NCBI RefSeq assembly: GCF_016861605.1
Contig: NZ_BOLM01000006.1
Span: forward strand, 1 to 64,000
Length of the DNA: 64,000 bases
Reading direction: 5' to 3'
Origin: Levilactobacillus wangkuiensis
GTDB lineage: Bacteria > Bacillota > Bacilli > Lactobacillales > Lactobacillaceae
The translations under genes were made by a program, and so were the position numbers. Below the pieces are notes generated by a model. That model searched no databases. It saw only the letters and a list, made by a program, of their open reading frames with translations, and was not told the DNA's origin. Every line of letters begins with the position of its first letter. Position 1 is the stretch's first letter. This document shows positions 43,572 to 52,731 of the stretch, piece after piece.

Positions 43572-44613
43572 GTTGAAGGCTCCCCTTACTCGTGCAGACT
43601 GGAAACTTAACCGACACCGTGGTCCCCACGCCCGGCGTAGATTCCAACTGGAAAATCCCACTCAATGACTTGATGCGTTCGTGCATATCACTCAAGCCTA
43701 GGGAGTGACCGTTAAATTGCGAATGTTTAGCCACGTCAAATCCGTCCCCGTCATCAATAATTTGGAGGGTAATGAAGTGGTTATGCTCAACTAATAGGAG
43801 CATAATCTCCTGCGGGTTGGCATGCTTCACGGCATTGTTGATGGCCTCCTGGGCGACCCGGTACATGGCACTTTGAATCGCCGACGATAGCTGTTCCGGC
43901 TTAGCGTTGCCGCCAACCGAAATCGCAATGCCGGTCGTGCTCTGCAGGCGGGTAGCCAGCGACCGCAACGCGGCGAACAAGCCAAAGTCGTCCATGACTG
44001 ACGGCCGCACCGCCAGCGCCATGTTCTTGACCTCGGCCAAGGTGGCCTGGAGTTGTTTAGTAATCGCTTCGGCCTGTTGTTGCCGTTCGGCCGGACTGAG
44101 GTCACAGTTGGCCAACCGTTTGACCCCGGTCGTCGCAAAGTACAAGCCTTGGGCCACGTTGTCGTGGAGGTCTGCCGAAATCTGATGACGGTCTTCCTCG
44201 TTGGCCTTGACCACGTAGCGACTGATTTCTTCATTTTGGGCCAGTCGGAGTCCCCGATTGACTGAACTACAGCTCTTTAACGTTAAGGAGGAGATATGTT
44301 GTCGCAGGTCCAAGGCCTTGTAAAACATCAAGTATCCCGCGTCCGCCGAGTCATCCTCAGCGGCCAGGACCGGCACCACGACTTCTCGTGCCTGTTTGGC
44401 GATTTCACAGGTTGGGCAATCCGTTACGGGTCGTCCCTGTTGATTGACCGCCGCGTGGCCAATTTCATATAAGTAATGTGGATCAAAATTCAATTTTTCT
44501 TTCAAACACCGCGCTGCCTGATTACACGCTAGCATCTCATCTTCTTGGAATAAAATAATGGCAACGGGGGCGTTTTCAAAGTAACGATCAATCCACTTTT
44601 CGTTCTCATTCAA
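43564..44613 (-). CDS. NarL-type sensor histidine kinase with Cys-bearing sensor domain
   Basis: 349 aa, cytoplasmic (no membrane segment). N-terminal PAS-like sensor with four cysteines, C30, C36, C66 and C69 (the last two in DCPTC); HisKA_3 domain with His150 in ISADLHDNVAQGL; HATPase with NNAVKHA and DDGDGFD. Soluble kinases of this class with sensor cysteines include NreB, an oxygen-sensing Fe-S kinase, but the spacing here differs. A redox or metal signal is plausible. Confidence 0.87.
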   Translation of the reverse strand: MNENEKWIDRYFENAPVAIILFQEDEMLACNQAARCLKEKLNFDPHYLYEIGHAAVNQQGRPVTDCPTCEIAKQAREVVVPVLAAEDDSADAGYLMFYKALDLRQHISSLTLKSCSSVNRGLRLAQNEEISRYVVKANEEDRHQISADLHDNVAQGLYFATTGVKRLANCDLSPAERQQQAEAITKQLQATLAEVKNMALAVRPSVMDDFGLFAALRSLATRLQSTTGIAISVGGNAKPEQLSSAIQSAMYRVAQEAINNAVKHANPQEIMLLLVEHNHFITLQIIDDGDGFDVAKHSQFNGHSLGLSDMHERIKSLSGIFQLESTPGVGTTVSVKFPVCTSKGSLQHV

Positions 44614-44775
44614 AGCCCATCCTCCTTGTCCTATTTTGGTTCAATCTTTAAATTATGTTCACTGCTGTTAATTGGTCATGGTCACAATCATTTAGCAGGA
44701 TACCTACTACAGTTGTAGTATAACATACTGTCAGTAAAGCGTTTTCAGTTTCCGGACAAACTTAATCTTCAGACA

Positions 44776-44811
44776 CCAAAAAGGCCGACTTTTCGCAAAA
44801 AGTCGACCTTC
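44776..44811 (-). terminator. terminator after the TPR regulator
   Basis: AAGGCCGACTTTT (44781-44793) with AAAAGTCGACCTT (44797-44810); minus-strand T-run. Confidence 0.72.
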
Positions 44812-44839
44812 CTTCGTTGGTTCTGACACCTAACCAACC

Positions 44840-45733
44840 CTATTTATTCTCCGCCAACTGCCGGTTGAATTGACACTTCAACGCCGCCAGCTTAACTTCG
44901 ATGACTTCATTTTGATTGATGCGGGTGAAGGCCAGCGTCTCATCCATGAGGCGTTGAATCGTCGCCGGTTGCTTGCCTTGGTTGACCGCGTTTTGCGTGG
45001 CCAAGAACTTCAGGCGGGGCAGGTAATACGTGACCCGCTCGTCGGAACACAGCTGCACGCCGGTGTCGATCAGCTGATTGCTCAGCCGATACTTTTCCTG
45101 GCCCGCATAGAAGTCCGCCGTGAAGAAGATCAGCGTCAACATCCGCAGGTAATACCGGTTGGGTTCATCCAGATGGTCGTCCGGGTGGTACGCCTTGATG
45201 TGCTGATAGACCTTGTCAAAGTAGAAGTCCGCCTGCTGGGTCTCCTGGTGCCGCGCGTACATAATGCCCGATCCCAGAAAGGCTAGCTGGGTAAAAATCG
45301 TTTGGTGACGTTCGTCCAGGTCGTTTAAAATCTGCGCGAAGTCGAAGAGAATCTTGTCCGGTTGTTGATTGACCAGCGCATTCACACACCCACGCAGGTA
45401 ACAGAACTGCATCTTTACGTTGATCTCATCAATTTGGTTGGGCTTGAATTTCGCCAACCGTTTCAAAACGCACTGATAATTCTCCATCATCAGTTCCTTT
45501 TCAATATTGTCCAGGTCGTGCCGCAACTGCACCGCAGTCTCCGCACTTTCCTGGTAGAGGTCATCCACCGTGAGCCCCAAGCGCACGCACAGCTTGCTGA
45601 GAATCGACAGCGACGGAACGCGGTTATTATTTTCAAATTTACTGAGCGTCGCCTGCGTGCAAATTCCCGTACACAGCTTGACCTGCGAAATCTTGAGGGC
45701 CTTGCGGCGAGCCACAAAGATGCCAATATTCAT
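44840..45733 (-). CDS. XRE-family regulator with TPR-like domain (Rgg/RRNPP-like)
   Basis: 297 aa. N-terminal XRE HTH (ISQVKLCTGICTQATLSKFE) then about 220 residues of helical repeats, as in Rgg/PlcR-type peptide-responsive regulators. It starts eleven bases after the sufT stop and no terminator is seen between them, so it is apparently the last gene of the suf operon. No small peptide gene is evident next to it. Confidence 0.82.
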   Translation of the reverse strand: MNIGIFVARRKALKISQVKLCTGICTQATLSKFENNNRVPSLSILSKLCVRLGLTVDDLYQESAETAVQLRHDLDNIEKELMMENYQCVLKRLAKFKPNQIDEINVKMQFCYLRGCVNALVNQQPDKILFDFAQILNDLDERHQTIFTQLAFLGSGIMYARHQETQQADFYFDKVYQHIKAYHPDDHLDEPNRYYLRMLTLIFFTADFYAGQEKYRLSNQLIDTGVQLCSDERVTYYLPRLKFLATQNAVNQGKQPATIQRLMDETLAFTRINQNEVIEVKLAALKCQFNRQLAENK

Positions 45734-45744
45734 ATCAACTCACC

Positions 45745-46068
45745 CTATTCATGAATGCCTAAAGCTACCTTGGCGTAGCGGGTCATCATGCCCATGTTCC
45801 ACGCCGGTTCCCAAATCAACTTAATGTCACAGTGTTCGATACCTTCAACGGCCGTGACCACCTGAATAATCGCTGCATCCAGCGCGTTACTCAGCGGACA
45901 GCCCATCGTGGTCAACGTCATGTCGACCTCACAAGAATCGCCATCGACGTGCACGCCGTAGATCAAGCCTAGGTTGACCAAATCAATGCCCAGTTCTGGG
46001 TCGATCACCATTTCCAAGGCCTGCATGACGCTGACCTCAGCCGGTGACAGTTGTTTTGCTTCATCCAT
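45745..46068 (-). CDS. sufT: SufT/MIP18-family Fe-S assembly factor
   Basis: 107 aa DUF59 protein: VIDPELGIDLVNLGLIYGV and TLTTMGCPL (the conserved Cys) are diagnostic. Such proteins help mature Fe-S proteins. Follows sufB by 32 bases. Confidence 0.88.
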   Translation of the reverse strand: MDEAKQLSPAEVSVMQALEMVIDPELGIDLVNLGLIYGVHVDGDSCEVDMTLTTMGCPLSNALDAAIIQVVTAVEGIEHCDIKLIWEPAWNMGMMTRYAKVALGIHE

Positions 46069-46100
46069 CTGTGGTGAACCTCCTTTGTTTGAGCTCCGGC

Positions 46101-47507
46101 CTAGCCGATAGCCCCTTCCATTTCAAAACTGATCAGGCGGTTCAATTCGACCGCGTATTCCATTGGTAATTGCTTGGTGAAGGGTTCCACGAAGCCCATG
46201 ACGATCATTTCCGTCGCCTTGGCTTCCGAAATGCCCCGACTCATCAGGTAGTACAGCTGTTCCTCAGAAATCTTCGACACCTTGGCTTCGTGTTCCATGG
46301 AAACGTTGGCATTAGAAATTTCATTGTACGGAATCGTATCGGACGAGGACTGGTCATCCATGATGATCGTGTCACATTCCACGTGAGCCTTGGACCCATC
46401 GGAGTGGCGGCCAAAGCGCACCGTTCCGCGGTAATCGGTCGAGCCCCCGGTCTTGGAAATGGACTTGGAGACAATGGTACTAGACGTGTTCTTGGCGTTG
46501 TGAATCATCCGCGCCCCGGAGTCCTGGTGAATGTTGTTGCTGGCAACGGCGATGGATAACATCGTCCCGCGAGCACCCTCACCGTTCAGGTAAACGGAGG
46601 GGTATTTCATGGTGACCTTGGAGCCTAAGTTACCGTCGACCCATTCCATCGTGGCGTTCTCGGCAGCGGCGGCCCGCTTGGTTTCCAGGCTGTAGACGTT
46701 GTTTGACCAGTTCTGAATGGTGGTGTAGCGGCAGTAAGCATCCTTTTCCACGTTCACTTCAACGACCGCGGCGTGCAGGCTATCCGACGAGTAGTTCGGA
46801 GCGGTACAGCCTTCCACGTAGTCCACGCGAGCGCCGGGTTCAACGATGATCAAGGTCCGTTCAAATTGCCCGGAGTTTTCGGAGTTTAACCGGAAGTAGG
46901 ACTGGATCGGCGTCTTCGTTTGCACACCCTTCGGCACGTAAATGAAGGAGCCACCGGACCAAACGGCGGCGTTCAAAGCGGCAAACTTGTTGTCGGTCGG
47001 CTTGACCAATTTGCCAAACCACTTCTTGAACAGTTCGGGGTATTCGCGCAAGGCCGTGTCGGTATCGGTGAAGATGATGCCGAGCTTGGCGAAGTCGTCG
47101 CGCATGTTGTGGTAGACCACTTCTGATTCGTACTGGGCAGAGGAGCCGGCCAGGTATTGGCGTTCGGCCTCGGGAACCCCTAACCGATCGAAGGTCTTTT
47201 TCAGGTCAGCGGGCACATCGTCCCAGTCCCGGTACTTCTTGTCGGTCATCTTTTGGTAGTACAGCATATCTTTCAAATCCAAGCCGGACAGGTCTGGCCC
47301 GTACTTGGGCATCGGCAGCTTCTTGTAGATCTCGTAAGCCTTCAGCCGGTAATCCAGCATCCACTTAGGTTCCTTTTTGGCAGCGGAAATGTCCCGCACG
47401 GTCTGTTCCGTCAGGCCCCGGCCCGTAGAATAGGCGGGCTTGATATCATCGTGGAATCCGAATTCATAGTCCTTATCATCGACCACTTCTTCTGGCATGT
47501 CTGACAT
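46101..47507 (-). CDS. sufB: Fe-S cluster scaffold SufB
   Basis: 468 aa Suf[21 protein letters not shown], beta-helix core, [14 protein letters not shown] (conserved Cys) and C-terminal [14 protein letters not shown]. Forms the SufBC2D complex in which new Fe-S clusters assemble. Its ATG overlaps the sufU stop. Confidence 0.96.
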   Translation of the reverse strand: MSDMPEEVVDDKDYEFGFHDDIKPAYSTGRGLTEQTVRDISAAKKEPKWMLDYRLKAYEIYKKLPMPKYGPDLSGLDLKDMLYYQKMTDKKYRDWDDVPADLKKTFDRLGVPEAERQYLAGSSAQYESEVVYHNMRDDFAKLGIIFTDTDTALREYPELFKKWFGKLVKPTDNKFAALNAAVWSGGSFIYVPKGVQTKTPIQSYFRLNSENSGQFERTLIIVEPGARVDYVEGCTAPNYSSDSLHAAVVEVNVEKDAYCRYTTIQNWSNNVYSLETKRAAAAENATMEWVDGNLGSKVTMKYPSVYLNGEGARGTMLSIAVASNNIHQDSGARMIHNAKNTSSTIVSKSISKTGGSTDYRGTVRFGRHSDGSKAHVECDTIIMDDQSSSDTIPYNEISNANVSMEHEAKVSKISEEQLYYLMSRGISEAKATEMIVMGFVEPFTKQLPMEYAVELNRLISFEMEGAIG

Positions 47508-47974
47508 TATGCTTCCTCCTCATCTGTGGGCGCGTCTTCTTCAAGTAATGCCCGTTGTAAGGCCCACCAAGCTAGCGTTGCGCACTTGATACGAGCCGGA
47601 AAACTCATGATACTGGATAAAATGGCGGCATCCCCTAGTTCATCGAGGTCTGCTTGCGGGTGCTTCGTGCCCATGACCATGTCGGAAAAGGTCTTGGCCA
47701 TGCGCAGCGCGGTTTCTTTGTCCTTACCCATGACGGCGTCGGTCATCATGCTGGCGGACGATTGGCTAATGGTACAGCCGTCGCCGCTGAAACCGATGTC
47801 CGCGATTTGATCTTGGTCATCCAATTTGATGGAAAGATTGATCACGTCCCCACAAGTGGGATTTTTTAAGGTAATCGTATTCGTACTCGTCTGTAAATCG
47901 TGTTTGTGACGCGGATGATCCGCGTGATCCAGGATAACTTCCCGGTATAAACTGTTAAGCTTTGACAGCCCCAT
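47507..47974 (-). CDS. sufU: Fe-S scaffold/sulfur acceptor SufU
   Basis: 155 aa IscU-like protein with the three Zn/Fe cysteines in [17 protein letters not shown] and [12 protein letters not shown]. Accepts sulfur from SufS. Overlaps sufS by 20 bases and sufB by one. Confidence 0.95.
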   Translation of the reverse strand: MGLSKLNSLYREVILDHADHPRHKHDLQTSTNTITLKNPTCGDVINLSIKLDDQDQIADIGFSGDGCTISQSSASMMTDAVMGKDKETALRMAKTFSDMVMGTKHPQADLDELGDAAILSSIMSFPARIKCATLAWWALQRALLEEDAPTDEEEA

Positions 47975-49199
47975 GGTTGAAGAACTCCTTTGTTTCGGCC
48001 AGGGCGACTAACAACCGGTCAGCGTCCTGCTGGGTATTGTAGAGATAGAAGCTAGCCCGGGCGGTCGCAACCAACCCGAGGTACGTCATCAACGGCTGTG
48101 CACAGTGGTGTCCGGCCCGAACGGCCACACCCTCCATGTCCAGCGCCGTAGCGATGTCGTGGGGATGAATGCCCTTCACGTTAAAGGCAATCACACCGGT
48201 ATGTTTAGCGGGATCGTGGGGACCGTAAACCTCGAGGTCGGGGTCCGCCACTAATTTCGGTAATAAGTAATCGACAATGGCTTGTTCGTGGGCTTCGACG
48301 TTGGTCATGCCCACGCTCGTCAGGTAATCTACCGCGGTGCCTAGGCCCACGGCGCCGGCGATATTTTGCGTGCCGGCTTCAAATTTGTAGGGTAACTGCG
48401 CCCAGGTACTATCCTGTTGGTGCACGAAGTCAATCATTTCCCCACCGTATTGATAAGGTGGCATGGCTTCGAGCAGCGCCCGTTTGCCATACAAGGCCCC
48501 AATCCCGGTTGGGCCCATCATCTTGTGGCCGGAGAACGCGTAGAAATCCACGTCCAGGGCTTGAACATCGACGGGCACATGTGGGGCGGCTTGGGCCCCG
48601 TCACCCACTATAATGGCGCCGTGTTGGTGGGCCAATTTTGCCAGCTCGGCCAACGGATTGATCACGCCCATCACGTTGCTAGCGTGGGCGATGGCCACAA
48701 TCTTGGTCTTGTCGGTAATCTGAGCGGCGGCATCGGCCATGTCGAGTTCGCCATCGGCCGTCAAGCCAATGTACTTCAGCGTGGCGTGTTTCTTGATGGC
48801 CAGCTGTTGCCACGGAATCAGGTTGCTATGATGCTCCATGATGGAAATCACGATTTCATCGCCTGCCTGAATGTTGGCCTCGCCATAGGTGCTGGCGACC
48901 AGGTTCAGGCCATCGGTCGTCCCCTTGGTGAAAATCACTTCTTCGGGTTCGGCGGCGTTGATAAATTTTTGCACCTTCCGCCGGGCATTTTCGTAGTCTT
49001 CCGTGGCCCGTTCGGCTAACGTGTGAACGCCACGGTGAACGTTGGCGTTGTCCGTTTGGTAGAAGTGCACCAGGCTATCGGTGACCGCCGTGGGGCGTTG
49101 GGCCGTCGCGGCATTGTCCAAATAAACCAGTTGTTCATCATTTACTTTTTGATCCAAGATGGGAAAATCTTGGCGTACATCTAAATTTTTAGCGGCCAT
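47955..49199 (-). CDS. sufS: cysteine desulfurase SufS
   Basis: PLP-dependent enzyme taking sulfur from cysteine; SGHKMMGPTGIGALYG carries the PLP lysine, and HHCAQPL the active-site Cys region. The frame reaches 49226, but the ATG at 49199 (MAAKNLDVRQDF) is the natural start, inside the end of sufD. Confidence 0.95.
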   Translation of the reverse strand: MAAKNLDVRQDFPILDQKVNDEQLVYLDNAATAQRPTAVTDSLVHFYQTDNANVHRGVHTLAERATEDYENARRKVQKFINAAEPEEVIFTKGTTDGLNLVASTYGEANIQAGDEIVISIMEHHSNLIPWQQLAIKKHATLKYIGLTADGELDMADAAAQITDKTKIVAIAHASNVMGVINPLAELAKLAHQHGAIIVGDGAQAAPHVPVDVQALDVDFYAFSGHKMMGPTGIGALYGKRALLEAMPPYQYGGEMIDFVHQQDSTWAQLPYKFEAGTQNIAGAVGLGTAVDYLTSVGMTNVEAHEQAIVDYLLPKLVADPDLEVYGPHDPAKHTGVIAFNVKGIHPHDIATALDMEGVAVRAGHHCAQPLMTYLGLVATARASFYLYNTQQDADRLLVALAETKEFFNHGAVKA

Positions 49200-50469
49200 T
49201 TTCAAGTTTCCTTTCAATGATATCAACTAACTGGCTCCGAACGGCCTTGGCCGGAATTGCGCTCAAGACGGCCCCCAGAAAGCCCCGGATAACCAAGCGT
49301 TCCGCGGTCTCCCGCCGAATGCCCCGACTCATCAAGTAGTAGAGTTGTTGTTCGTCGACCTGACCCACACTAGCGGCGTGGCCGGCCATGACGTCATTTT
49401 CATCGATCAAGAGAATCGGGTTGGCGTTCCCGTGGGCGTTGCTGGACATCATCAGTAAGCGATTTTCCTGTTCGGCTTCGGAGCCGGCAGCGCCGTGAAT
49501 GATGTCGCCGATCCCGTTGTAAACCAATTCGGAATCTTCCAGGATGACCCCGCGTTGCAGGATATTCCCGTTGGTGTGCTTCCCGCGGTTGGTGATTTTG
49601 GTGTTCACACCCATCCGTTGGTCGTGGTCGGTGATGGCTATTACCTTGGCATCCGCGCGGGAACCGACACCGTTCAATTCGGTATCAAAGTTCCCAATCG
49701 TGTTGCCTTCGTTCATGAAGCCGACCGCCCAGTTAACGGACGCGTTGTCGGCGGCGTAGGCCCGACGTTCCACGTAGGCCATCGTCTTGCGTCCCAGTTC
49801 ATCCAACGTGGCGACCGTGACGTGACTGTTCTCGTCGGCAATGACCTCCATCAGACAGTTGGCCAAGTTGGCGTTCTCACCAACTGTGGTCAGGTGTTGG
49901 CTGACGGAGACTTCCGTATTGCGGCCGGCAACGACCAGCACGTGCGAGTTCAACGGTTGGTCCAACGTGTTGTCTTGAATCAATTGGATGTCAATCGGTT
50001 CACTGATCACAACATTGTTGGGTACGTAGAGGAAGACCCCGGCGTTCAAGTAGGCCGTGTGGTAGCTGGCCAAGCGGTTTTCGTTAGCCTTCATGGCCTT
50101 GGTCATAAAGGCTTCCTGAACCAAGTCCGGGTAGTCCTTGACCGCCGTGAAGAAGTCGGTCAGCACCACGCCTTGTTCCTGGAGCTTCTCTGGTAAATTG
50201 ACCCGCACCGTGGTCTGGCCCACCTGCACGATTTGAACGGGTCCGTCTGCGACTTGCGCGAGGTCCCGTTTGGAATCGGCCCACTGCAGGTTACCGGGCA
50301 TCAATTCCCAGTCGCGGTAGTTGAACCGTTGGACCAATGGCATGGGTAAGTCGGCCATTTGGTCTAGTGCCGCCAACCGCTTGTTGATCAGCCAGCTGGG
50401 TTCATTGTGTTGCTGGGCAGCAGTTTGAACAGCCGTTGCCGCTTGCGTTTGCGTTTGCATGGTATCCAA
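49189..50469 (-). CDS. sufD: Fe-S cluster assembly protein SufD
   Basis: Paralogue of SufB: YLNAGVFLYVPNNVVISEPI, beta-helix core, and C-terminal [26 protein letters not shown] lies eight bases before TTG at 50469; the ATG at 50460 is 17 bases away, so TTG is preferred though uncertain. Twelve bases after sufC. Confidence 0.93.
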   Translation of the reverse strand: MDTMQTQTQAATAVQTAAQQHNEPSWLINKRLAALDQMADLPMPLVQRFNYRDWELMPGNLQWADSKRDLAQVADGPVQIVQVGQTTVRVNLPEKLQEQGVVLTDFFTAVKDYPDLVQEAFMTKAMKANENRLASYHTAYLNAGVFLYVPNNVVISEPIDIQLIQDNTLDQPLNSHVLVVAGRNTEVSVSQHLTTVGENANLANCLMEVIADENSHVTVATLDELGRKTMAYVERRAYAADNASVNWAVGFMNEGNTIGNFDTELNGVGSRADAKVIAITDHDQRMGVNTKITNRGKHTNGNILQRGVILEDSELVYNGIGDIIHGAAGSEAEQENRLLMMSSNAHGNANPILLIDENDVMAGHAASVGQVDEQQLYYLMSRGIRRETAERLVIRGFLGAVLSAIPAKAVRSQLVDIIERKLENGR

Positions 50470-50481
50470 TCTTGCCACCCC

Positions 50482-51276
50482 CTAGTTTTCATCCACGAGT
50501 GCCACGTCAATGTCCAAGTCGTCCCGCAAACCGGCGTAGCCTTCCTTTTCCAACCGCTTAGCCAATGAGGCATCCCCGGTCTTAACGATGCGGCCACCCA
50601 TCATGATGTGGACCACGTCAGGCACAATGTAGTTCAACAGGCGTTGGTAGTGGGTGATGATCATGGAACCGAAGTTGTCGCCGCGCATGGCGTTGACCCC
50701 TTTGGAAACGACCTTCAGGGCATCGATGTCCAGTCCGGAATCAATTTCATCCAGCAGGGCAAAGGATGGTTGAATCATCAAGAGTTGGAGAATTTCGTTC
50801 CGTTTCTTTTCCCCACCGGAGAAGCCTTCGTTCAAGTAACGTTCTGTCATGGCTTCACTCATGTCCAAAATCGCTAAGTTCTTATCTAACATCTTTAAGA
50901 AATCCATGACGGAAATCTGGTCGTCCTTGGCCCGCCGAGCGTTAACGGCGGCGCGCAGGAATTCAGCGTTCGTGACCCCTTGGATTTCAGCGGGGTATTG
51001 CATGCCTAAGAACAGGCCTTTACGTGCCCGCTCATCAACTGGCATGTCCACGATGCTCTCGCCGTTCAAGAGAATATCACCTTGGGTAACGTGGTAAGAT
51101 GGCTGGCCCATGATTGTCTGAGACAACGTTGATTTCCCGGTACCGTTAGGCCCCATGATGGCGTGGATTTCACCAGTCTTCATGGTTAAGTTAACCCCTT
51201 TTAAGATTTCCTTAGCCGTTTGATTTTCTTCATCGGTCACTTCAACGTGTAAGTCTTTAATTTCTAGTGTTGCCAT
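50482..51276 (-). CDS. sufC: Fe-S assembly ATPase SufC
   Basis: 264 aa ABC-type ATPase: Walker A GPNGTGKST, GFSGGEKKRNEILQ and Walker B FALLDEIDSGLD. First gene of sufCDSUB-sufT. It energises the SufBCD scaffold. Confidence 0.95.
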   Translation of the reverse strand: MATLEIKDLHVEVTDEENQTAKEILKGVNLTMKTGEIHAIMGPNGTGKSTLSQTIMGQPSYHVTQGDILLNGESIVDMPVDERARKGLFLGMQYPAEIQGVTNAEFLRAAVNARRAKDDQISVMDFLKMLDKNLAILDMSEAMTERYLNEGFSGGEKKRNEILQLLMIQPSFALLDEIDSGLDIDALKVVSKGVNAMRGDNFGSMIITHYQRLLNYIVPDVVHIMMGGRIVKTGDASLAKRLEKEGYAGLRDDLDIDVALVDEN

Positions 51277-51418
51277 TATCCATCAACCTCCGTTAGTTAT
51301 GAAATTCACTGTTGTGGCGTTTTTCATTGCGGTCTTGTGCGGTTTTCACAAATTATGCCCGCATATTCCGGAAAGTGTGCAATTTTATGCCTGGGGCTAT
51401 TCCGCTTTAGACCGCCCT

Positions 51419-51442
51419 TTGTAAGCGCTTGACATTATTATA
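51419..51442 (-). promoter_or_regulatory. suf operon promoter region with cre-like half
   Basis: Minus-strand TATAAT at 51442-51437 without a good -35; just downstream AAGCGCTTACA is a perfect cre half (51430-51420). A second near-cre, TGAAAGTGCTTACA, is at 51488-51501. Confidence 0.45.
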
Positions 51443-51542
51443 GGCAGAATATTCCTGGAATAATATTAGGAATTTCCCTAATATATGTGAAAGTGCTTAC
51501 ATGGTAAGCTAGACCCATCAAATGCATTAACCTGCTCTTGGT

Positions 51543-51766
51543 GTCTGGGTCAAAGTCTTTTAGCAGCGCCTCCGGGCTGGTGAAAATGGGCCGTGACGCT
51601 GTGGGCGCCCGTCCGGAGCCAAGAGGCGGTCTCCGAACTTACTTTGAGCCGCTGAGAACCGCGTCTCAAAGATAGCAATTGCCTAAGCGGCTAACGCCAC
51701 TAAGGCAATTCCCACGGCTGAGCCCATTTTCACCAGCCCTGCGGCTAAGACTAGTTTGGCCCGTCA
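51543..51766 (-). repeat. R7: structured interspersed element, short form, inverted
   Basis: Same element read on the minus strand. Closing stem GGGCTGGTGAAAATGGG (51574-51590) with CCCATTTTCACCAGCCC (51723-51739), 17 perfect pairs. Hairpins AATTGCCTTAG/CTAAGCGG-type, GAGAC..CTCAAAG and CCGGAG/CTCCG are present. Lies in the suf-feo gap. Confidence 0.83.
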
Positions 51767-52008
51767 CCAAGGCGGTTTCTGCAGTTGATGGGTAGCTGAC
51801 CATTCCATTGGTTGGCCGTGTTCCTTCCTCTATCACTTAACTATTATTCCGGCTGTGCGCTTCTATCACATAATTTGATGGCAGCTTAACCATCGCGCAG
51901 CTGGTTACTTAAATGATGAAAAACATAAGCTTGCTGATTAAACCTGTCTCACCTATATGATTGCGGCAGAACCGGAAAAACAGTGGCAAACAAATGACAC
52001 GCAACCCG
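51767..52008. other. suf-feo intergenic stretch between R7 and R8
   Basis: 242 bases without a gene. Probable location of the feo promoter, but no clear -35/-10 pair or Fur/DtxR box was recognised. Confidence 0.3.
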
Positions 52009-52220
52009 GTGCTGGTTAAACCAGTGTTAGCCGCAGGCAGGGTGAAAATGGCTTCAGCCGTGGGAATGTTCTTAGCCGCGCTCTTTGCGGGTTAGAACAT
52101 TGGTGTCTTTGAAACTCGCCCCTCAGAGGTTCAAAGCATCCCAGAGACCGCTCTTCGGCTCTGGGTGTCCGCCCACAGCGTTCCGAGCCAGCTTCAGCTT
52201 GTTGAAGGCGAAATCACTGG
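52009..52220 (+). repeat. R8: structured interspersed element, decayed 3' arm
   Basis: Starts CGGTGCTGGTTAAACCAGTG like R9. Hairpins AATGTTCTTAG/CTAGAACATT-type, CTTTGAAAC/GGTTCAAAG and CCAGAG/CTCTGG are intact; the 3' closing arm is replaced by CTTCAGCTTGTTGAAG. Confidence 0.8.
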
Positions 52221-52231
52221 CACACCAGTAT

Positions 52232-52470
52232 CAACCCGGTGCTGGTTAAACCAGTGTCAGCCGCAGGCAGGGTGAAAATGAGCTCAGCCGTGGGAGTTGC
52301 CTTAGCGGTTTACCGCTTAGGCAACTGATATCTTTGAGACTCGTACCTTGAGGCTCAAAGTAAGCCTGGATACCGCTCCCCAGGCTTCACGCGCTCGCCC
52401 ACAGCGTCACGGCTCAGTTTTCACCCTGCCGGAGGCGAAACCAACGACAATATTTAACCAGCAAAACCCG
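52232..52470 (+). repeat. R9: structured interspersed element, short form
   Basis: Direct repeat of R8. Closing stem 52266-52283 with 52412-52430; outer arms GCTGGTTAAA (52241-52250) with TTTAACCAGC (52453-52462). Ends 33 bases before the feoA start, so it may be in the feo 5' leader. Confidence 0.85.
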
Positions 52471-52502
52471 TTTAAAGACTTAATTTGAAAGGCCTGATGA
52501 TA

Positions 52503-52730
52503 ATGCAACTCCGTTATTCAGAATCAGCCTATCCAATCGTAACTGTCGAACAGATGGCGACCCTTGATGGCCAGACCGCTCACCGACTACATAACCTCGG
52601 CATTCACCCTGGCAGCCAGCTGACCGTGCTCCGGCAATATCCGTTTCACGGCCCCGTCATCGTTGAATTCGATCAGCAGAAAGTTGGGATTCGCTACGTT
52701 GTTTTCGAAGCACTCTTAGGGGGGCACTAG
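52503..52730 (+). CDS. feoA: ferrous iron transport protein FeoA
   Basis: 75 aa SH3-like cytoplasmic protein: HRLHNLGIHPGSQLTVLRQYP. GAAAGG lies ten bases before the ATG at 52503; the frame extends six codons upstream. Partner of FeoB, one base upstream of it. Confidence 0.93.
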   Translation: MQLRYSESAYPIVTVEQMATLDGQTAHRLHNLGIHPGSQLTVLRQYPFHGPVIVEFDQQKVGIRYVVFEALLGGH

Positions 52731-52731
52731 C

